From: Bryopsis sp. KO-2023
Taxonomy: Eukaryota > Chlorophyta > Ulvophyceae > Bryopsidales > Bryopsidaceae
NCBI GenBank assembly: GCA_030272585.1
Contig: BSYQ01000009.1
Location: 1,984,001 to 2,048,000, forward strand
DNA: 64,000 nucleotides
Reading direction: 5' to 3'
In this document: in pieces, positions 57,764-64,000 of the stretch
Numbering within the stretch: position 1 is the stretch's first letter
Layout: each line of letters starts with the position of its first letter
Made by a program: the position numbers and the translations under genes
The notes under the pieces: model-generated
Database searches by the model: none
The model's input: the letters and a program-made list of their open reading frames with translations, nothing else
What the model was told of the DNA's origin: nothing

Positions 57764-58774
57764 GTCGGACCCAACGCTTTTGTGGAGCGTTACTGTGGTT
57801 TGTGTTTTCATCCGCCTGTCACTTAGTTGATTGGGATTTTTGGGTTGGGTTACTGCGCCTCATCAAGAAGACTGGGGACTTAATTTTCAATTGAGGATGT
57901 CAAATTGACACGTGTATTATAGTTATGAGTATTTTCTTTTTATATATGTATGTATTTACGAAGGGTGACTGGACGCGAGAAAGAATTTCAGGGGCAGAAT
58001 AATGGTGTTGTAAATTTGCGACAGGTATTTGAAAAAGAACTGTTTTCTTTTATTTGTGGTGGTGATATTGTGGGTCACCTGGTTGCCATCATTTCATCGT
58101 GTTGGTTCGGATTTTTTTCTGATTCTTGTCCATGTGAATTCACTGAAATATTGAGATCTGAACAAAAGGACATCCCCTTTATGTCTTGTTGGACTCCATC
58201 AAAAGAGTGTTTTGCTCTAGAAAAACAACCCACAGCACATATTTTCTTGTTTTTCTGGCCATTGCCAGATTTGTTTTTCATGAATCGAGGTAGTCAACTA
58301 TCTCTGGAAGGTAGTCTTTCAATTTTCTGCCTTCATTTCTGAAGGGGACTAAAATATCACCAGTCAACCCTCACCTTAACCAAGGCTCTGTTTCTGAATT
58401 ATAATCCACACCATGCACATTGAAACCCAAAGCACCTCTGGACAGGGATGCTTTTTTATTTGAACATCAAATCAGGGTAAGGCACTGGGGATTCGAACCC
58501 CAAGGTCTCATCCAGTTGAATGGTGCCCTGTTCTTTTTGAAAGAGAAGAACCCACAAGGGAAAAAAAACTCTTGCCGCCGATGCAGCTGGCTGGACTCAC
58601 AAACTGTGGAGGAAAACAAAACCAACACAGAAGTCAGAATCAGCAGCAAGATATTAACTGCAGCTTGATTGTACTCAACACATTTCAGCAAATGTTTCTT
58701 TTCCAAGTTCAGAATGAAGAAAGCAACATTAATCGCAACATTAACTAATTCTATCACAATTAATAGAAGGGCAC
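57764..58774. other. Convergent 3' region of ASPM and the second PP2C
   Basis: No coding exon seen. Contains the tRNA-like element at 58481-58528 on the minus strand. Confidence 0.5.
58481..58528 (-). ncRNA. tRNA-like element without anticodon arm, second copy
   Basis: Minus strand: outer stem GGCAC / GTGCC, a small TCA-TGA hairpin in place of the D-arm, then a perfect T-arm TGGGG TTCGAAT CCCCA with an exact B box. No anticodon arm, 48 nt in all. The 5' flank (AAAAAGAACAGG) resembles that of the 21361 copy (GAAAAAACAGG). Confidence 0.4.
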
Positions 58775-60071
58775 CTACTTCAATTTTCGCCCTCGACCGA
58801 ACAGCATGCTGTTCTTCCTGCTTTTTGGCGCCAGCGATGGAGGGGCATCCGGTCCGAAGCAAATGACGGTGGCGGTCACATTGTCGTGTGCCGATGGCGA
58901 GTTAGTCGCGGCCTCCACCTTGAATCAAAAAAATGAAACGCTTTAGTCATTTGAATCAGTAACCGAGTGACCAATGTTAGAAGGGTTTGATTTTATTGTG
59001 TTTTGTGCATCATACCAACACCAGTAGAACATACCAAGGCCTCTGCAGCGATTTGGGGGGAATTATTCCGACGAAGCGACCCTCTGACGATGTCAATGAT
59101 CGTTTGAGGGCGTAACCAGACTCCATCCGTCGACAACACCAGAAACTCTGTCTCGTCGTCCAGGTTTACCGTCGAGACGTCGGGGTTTGGAATGAGGGGC
59201 ACGCTCTCCTCGCCATATTTCAAGAGGCCATCTCCAATCGAACGGCTTACGGCTATCCTCCCGTTCAAATATCCATCTGTGTCGACGAAACCTCCTCCAG
59301 CTTCAATTCTTTTTTTCTCCTTCGGCAAGGAAGGGGAGTGTTCCACGGCGACACTGCGCGAACGACCCTTGACTGACAGCACTGCACGACAATCCCCCGT
59401 CCCTGCGACAATCAGCTCGTTCTTGAGGACAACTGCTGTCACTACAGTCGTCCCAGAACATTCAAGACGCCCCTTGGCCACCTCGAGTTCGAAGGCGCCG
59501 TCCATTGTCACTATCGACTCGGCCTGCTTACGGAAGCAAACAAATAGAAGTGACGACTCCAATCCAGGTCACGCTTTTCAAATTCGTGCTCGCCAGAATC
59601 TGACGAGAGGTGGAAGAGAACAAAGATGCAAACGAAAATAGCACGTACCAACCAGGGGGCCAGGTCTCGTCGTTCCGTCTTGCGTGACAGAAAGTGGCGA
59701 GGCAGGTTCTTGCAGACAAATTCTGCTGCGTCTGCGCCTGCGTGACCGTCACACACCTGTACAACCACAGCGTAGAGAGCATTGATTCGAGTTCCTTTAA
59801 AACAGGAGAGTTCAATAAGCTTGCAAGCGGATGGGAACCTTACTGTGAACACCAAGAGGTCGTCGGCCACGGTGCAGTTATGACGATCCTCTTGGTAAGG
59901 TCGCGTGCCAGCAGATGCAGCACTTGCGAACCTTATCGTTTCCAGGAACGTTGCATTGGCTTGGCGCTGGCGCATCTTGGCTTCCCTGCTGCGGAAGTAT
60001 GCCCAAGTGCCCAAGCCTGCCAACGCCAGCGCGCCAGTCCCAACATAGGCCAAGGTCTTCAAGGAACTCAT
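58775..60071 (-). CDS. Protein phosphatase 2C with N-terminal membrane anchor
   Basis: Second PP2C, unlike the first. Four phase-0 exons: 59844-60071, 59649-59756, 59035-59523, 58775-58918 (322 aa). The N-terminus begins with a hydrophobic segment (LAYVGTGALALAGLGTWAYF) followed by RSREAKMRQR: a type-III-like signal anchor that would leave the phosphatase domain in the cytosol, or an organelle outer-membrane anchor. Motifs: SAGTRPYQEDRH, VCDGHAGADAAEFV (Ala in place of the second Gly of DGHGG), AGTGDCRAVLS, EHSPSLPKEKKRIEAGGG, GRIAVSRSIGD, LVLSTDGVW and SAHDNVTATVICFG. All metal-binding aspartates expected for activity are there. A basic tail (RGRGRKLK-like) closes the protein. The short third-exon spacing is typical of the family. 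Membrane and substrate unknown. Confidence 0.88.
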
Positions 60072-60663
60072 CGTTTGTGGTCTGTAGATCTTTGTGCGAT
60101 AGTTGGTCGAAAAGAGGTCCTGTTCTGCTCTTCTCTGGTCAAGGGAGGAACCAGTGCAAGTTTATACGGTCGTAAACGGTTAGTAACTATGTACCGGAAT
60201 ATATATCCCTTGAGATATATTTTATATATTTTATTTGACTCAGCCACAAATATCCCATGACTAACAAACAACACTTCCGGAAGGATTCGGCCACTCCCTT
60301 CTCGTTCTTTTGTCTGGGGCTGGGGTTCAGTGAACCAATCAATGGATGTTTCGTGGTGGGGGTGATTTTTTTGTTCTGTGAGCGTCAGCCTCGCAGCTCG
60401 ACTGGTTGCGCTCAGAGAGTAAAAAGGTGAAGGAATTGGGAGTTCACAGGAACCATATCCTGCAGGCTCTGGATGTCTCATGCTGAAATTCCATTGTCAC
60501 TCTGTGGAATGGTGCTTGTTTTATTCGAATGGTGCTGGATCTACTGAAACGATCAGCAGGTATCGCAATGAAATTACACACTGCTTATGCCCCCTGACAT
60601 TTGTTACAAGCATTCCAGCAAGACGAACAACAGCCCAGAACAGTTAAAAACCCACACTTCTCC
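60072..60663. other. Promoter of the second PP2C and 3' flank of DAD1
   Basis: No coding exon seen. Both neighbours are on the minus strand, so the PP2C promoter and the DAD1 3' UTR share this 590 bp. Confidence 0.45.
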
Positions 60664-62022
60664 TCACCCGATGAAGTTCCATACAACTAGGAACAAGAAC
60701 AAACAACAGACACAGTAGTCGGCGAAAGCCCGCTCCGTTGACAAGTGCTTGAATTCTTGATTGGCAGGATCGGATTGCATTCGAAGACACACTGTACAGT
60801 AAACAGCATCAAATTGGGCATGGTAAACTTGCGGAGTTCACAGAGGTTTCGATGTAAATTGACACTCAGTGTATGGCACAGTCATGTCATAATTATGTGC
60901 TTGCATAGCTTACATTGGTTCATTGACTTTTCCGATTGGGGGGGAAAGGTGGGGGGGGGGGGGGAGAAACAGCAAAAAACATCTAAAATCAAGATCTAAC
61001 AATCGAAGCAAAAACTCCACCCATACTACAAATGTGAAAAATTATCATGTGTGGAAATAATTCAAGATAGTGGAAGAAAAGCTGGGTTATGTCGTATGTA
61101 CATACATATCTCAATAATTATAGATATATGATTCGTTGGGGGCCACCCTTTCACAGACCTTTTCTGAATGCTACCTGGTCTGACCAAATATATACATCTA
61201 AGCACTAGAAAACTTTCCAACTGACGAGGCAGAAGCAGATCACAAGGCATGCAATGGTATTTGCTCTAATATTAATTCATGCTGCAAAAATTGACACATT
61301 AACCTCATAAATCTACCCACGTTCCAGCCAGTCACTCCCGAAATTTGCACTCACCGGTGAATACGAAAGCACCCAAGCAACAAAAGAATCCCGACAAGAA
61401 CGCATTGAAGGGGAAGCTTCCTACTGTGAGCATGTAAGCAAACTGCACAACGGGAATCGGTCAGTCATGGATTCACTCCTTTGCTTTTTTTTAATGAAGG
61501 TTCTATTGAAGGGAGGGATGCACGCGAACCAGGGAAGCACGACAAACTTTAGCAAATGGCAAAAAACTCTTTGGTTTCATCTTGACACTTCAAAATGCTG
61601 GCATCACTATTCCGGGGTGCACTGGTTTTTTTGTTTTTTTTGTTTTTTTGTTTTTTTTCCTTTCAGAGTCAGAATGAAAGGCTTTTGCATCAAATGCAAA
61701 AACATGGGTCAATTTCTTGGAAAAGGTGAAACAAAAGAGCAGAAATAATGTGGAAGCCTAAACTGTAGCCAACCTGGATCGCTGCTGTAGCCAGAGCATA
61801 GACACAAAAGCAGTCCAATACCTGCTCAAACACCCACCCATCCCCAATCAGCAACGAGCTCCAGAACAACGGTGATGCATTATTTCTCTGCCTTTTAGTT
61901 CCCTCTCAAATTCGAACAAGATCAAAACCTCAGCGTGTGGGACTCCCCACTACCTTGAGCTTCGCCGGGGTTTTGCTGTACTCAACCCGGAACGAATTCA
62001 CCACCGATTTCAGCGATTCCAT
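60664..62022 (-). CDS. DAD1: DAD1, oligosaccharyltransferase subunit
   Basis: Small three-helix ER membrane subunit of the oligosaccharyltransferase, needed for N-glycosylation; its loss triggers cell death in animals. Four phase-consistent small exons: 61954-62022, 61774-61821, 61355-61442, 60664-60791 (110 aa; animal and plant proteins are 113-116). Sequence blocks: start [20 protein letters not shown], then [16 protein letters not shown], then [18 protein letters not shown] (human VGTFPFNSFLSGF), then [20 protein letters not shown] and [20 protein letters not shown] with the terminal G. The last block is the invariant C-terminus of the family. All four exons are too short to stand out as open frames. 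It diverges from the PTH2 gene across about 300 bp. Confidence 0.95.
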
Positions 62023-62325
62023 GATTTCGATCTCCGCGCTCCCCTGCAAAACTGAACCGTCCTCCGCAAACGAGTAACCGACCAAACTGAAGTCTGTCTA
62101 GAAGCTGCACATCTGGTCGGGATGATCTAACACTTCAATCGTCACTCCAAGGGTGAGTGAGAGTTTTCACTCCTGAACCGAAGTGACCTGGAGCTGGACA
62201 AAATAATGGGTGGATGGGTGGTGTACGCGCACGTGTGAAATTCTGCAGAATAATTCTGCCAAGGGATGCAGGAACATCACAAGGGTGGCGGGAAAGAAAC
62301 CGCTGCGACCAGTGTGACGCGAAAT
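62023..62325. promoter_or_regulatory. Divergent promoter region of DAD1 and PTH2
   Basis: 303 bp between the two start codons, which point outward. Both core promoters and 5' UTRs must lie here. No TATA-like box stands out. Confidence 0.5.
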
Positions 62326-64000
62326 ATGGATTCTGCACATGCGAACGAGGACTTTCAAAAAATGCTCATCGAGATGGTGCGTTTCACGCAGACCCACCCA
62401 CGGACCATATGGGTTCAGCGACAGCGAGTTTTACAGTGTCAATAAGCGCCCATGGTCTCCAAATCTGAGTGGCATCCTCTGTGGGGCATGCAGTTTCTTG
62501 GATGCATTTTTTTTTTCCCTTCTGCACTTTTTTGAGAATTTTTTGGAATGTACATGAGGATCCAAGTCTCAAAACATGGAAAATTTGGATAAAAATCTCG
62601 AGTGCATCAAGTTGCCAATAGTTTGTCCAAAAAACACATACATACCCCGTGAATCGTCTGCTTCCTCCTATCAGTGATCAGAGCATATTTTTTTAATCAT
62701 GAATTTTGTGATCCCCTGAAGAAAGTGGTTGGCGATGGCTCACTTTCCATCGCACCAGGGATGGCCGTCGACACAGATGCCTGCTAATTTATCACCAGGT
62801 CAAAAATGCATGACAGACACAGTGAATAGTAACTTACTATCTCTGCACGTCAGGGGTTCCCAGAGGATCGATCGCGGAAAGCTCTTATCGAAACACACAA
62901 TATGGGCATGGAAGCGGCGATCAATTGGCTGATGGAAAACGACACCACAGATGTCGATATCCCCATGACATCAGTGAGTCTGGGTTCCCTCCAAATCTGG
63001 ATGGAATAGCTCTACGACATGTCAGTCACTGTACATGTTGCTGCATTGGAAGGATGTCGATTTAAATATGACAATTTTTGTGGCATCCCTGTGATCGGAT
63101 TGTTCATGTCAGATGTCAGACGGAATCAAAGGAGTGTTTCAATTGGCTTGTTTCGTTTTTGATGTGTTTCCAGGTGGATGCCTCCAGTTCGTATGCTATG
63201 GCTCTGGGGTCGACCAGCGAGTTTGACCCAGTGGTTGGGGTGCCTTCGATGGGGCTGCCACCAGGAATGCCTGTGGTGGTGCATCCAGACGGTAGGGTTT
63301 TTGCAGAGCGGTGGATTTTGATAGCAGCAAAGCAGTTCCTTAACACAGAAGATTTGCGGGGGAAAATGTGGGTGGGAAGTTGATGGGTTTTTTGCTTGGA
63401 TATTCCACAAGGGGGAGAGTCCTCAGCGATGGTGATCGGGGTGAGCGGCGAATGCAAAATCGTGCTGGTGGTGCCGAGGGATTTGGGCTTATCGGCCGGA
63501 AAACTGGGGAGCCAGTGTGCACATGCTGCTGTTGGAATGTACAGAGTGAGATGGGGTCTCCTGCTGTAAAGGCTTGACTGCAATCGTCGCTCTGGGCATG
63601 GGGTTTTGTGATTTCGACACACACACACACACTCACAAGACAATTTTGGGGTCAGTTTGTGCCGTGGTTGGGAGTCCACATTTCCACTGTGTTGAGATTT
63701 TCCTGTAATTTCGTCGGTTTAATGTGTCGCTGTTGGGGGATGGCACATCCTCCATTCAACGAGTTTCTGGGAATTATGTGTGTCTGGATGATGCCATCAT
63801 ATATACATATATATATATGGTCTTTCGTGAGTTTTGTGAGAATTTGAATAATTTTTTATTTTTTTTGGGGGGAGCTGGGGGTTTGATATTTGTATGCATG
63901 AATTGAAGGTTATGATGGTCAATCGAGTGCCATGGCTGACGGCTTGGGAAATGCAAGGTGAAAAAACTGTGGTGCTTGGAGTGGATACATCCGAGGAAAT
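62326..64000 (+). CDS. PTH2: UBA-domain peptidyl-tRNA hydrolase 2 (3' end outside window)
   Basis: Releases tRNA from stalled peptidyl-tRNA. Five exons are visible and phase-consistent: 62326-62376, 62854-62973, 63174-63291, 63412-63545, 63909-64000. The N-terminus is a UBA domain split over exons 1 and 2: EDFQKMLIEM|GFPEDRSRKALIE and GMEAAINWLMEND, with the typical MGFP loop. A proline-rich linker follows (VPSMGLPPGMPVVVHPDG). Exon 4 starts the PTH2 catalytic fold: CKIVLVVPRDLGLSAGKLGS and QCAHAAVGMYR, containing the conserved K-x-x-x-Q-x-x-HA active-site pattern. Exon 5 reads WLTAWEMQGEKTVVLGVD. The remaining third is right of the window. Start ATG 62326 is chosen because it begins the UBA helix with a good donor (ATG|GTGCGT). 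UBA-PTH2 fusions are known from plants. Confidence 0.92.

Noticed and set aside
62023..62160. N-terminal extension of DAD1 upstream of ATG 62022
   Set aside because: The frame is open for a while but contains an in-frame TAG near 62100, and DAD1 proteins begin at a position matching ATG 62022.
1..64000. CRISPR arrays, bacterial operons, phage modules
   Set aside because: The window is spliced nuclear DNA; no spaced direct repeats or operon-like gene packing were seen.

Overview
The window is nuclear DNA from a eukaryote with intron-rich genes. Almost every real gene is a chain of GT-AG exons, with introns from about 80 bp to over 5 kb that are full of poly-A, poly-T and poly-G runs. Several products are of plant type: an FVE/MSI4-type WD40 protein, a TIN1-like secreted protein, a plant-style PP2C, RTF2 with the plant-like C-terminus, and PTH2 with an N-terminal UBA domain. 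Together they point to the green lineage, most likely a streptophyte alga or early land plant. I cannot name the species. Exon borders below were worked out by hand from splice sites and reading phase; where I call a chain phase-consistent, every junction keeps the frame.

Layout, left to right. 304-1316 (+) is the 3' end of the AP-2 clathrin adaptor mu subunit. 4989-5907 (-) is a C2H2 zinc-finger membrane protein whose 5' end is not found. 7619-14632 (+) is an F-box gene. Its 5.2 kb first intron carries a composite insertion: a ~70 bp inverted repeat, broken exons of condensin CAP-D2, an AT-rich minisatellite and, on the other strand, a FLYWCH/Mutator-like transposase remnant. 15665-17148 (+) may be the end of an unidentified gene. 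18340-20384 (+) is a UbiA prenyltransferase. RTF2 (23637-26361, -) and a TIN1-like gene (26729-29017, +) diverge from a 367 bp spacer. 30622-31905 (-) is an unrecognised alanine-rich secreted protein, and 34056-35104 (-) an unidentified acidic and membrane protein.

The right half is denser. It holds the FVE/MSI4 gene (37066-42793, +), a plant-type PP2C (43849-46438, +), the spindle protein ASPM (48318-57763, +), a membrane-anchored PP2C (58775-60071, -) and DAD1 of the oligosaccharyltransferase (60664-62022, -). DAD1 diverges across about 300 bp from UBA-PTH2 (62326 to the window end, +).

There are no operons; the genes are independent housekeeping functions: endocytosis (AP-2), ER protein quality and N-glycosylation (TIN1-like, DAD1), chromatin (MSI4), replication (RTF2), mitosis (ASPM), signalling (two PP2Cs) and peptidyl-tRNA turnover (PTH2). 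The most unusual parts are the composite insertion in the F-box intron, two small tRNA-like elements that lack an anticodon arm, and the alanine-rich secreted protein.
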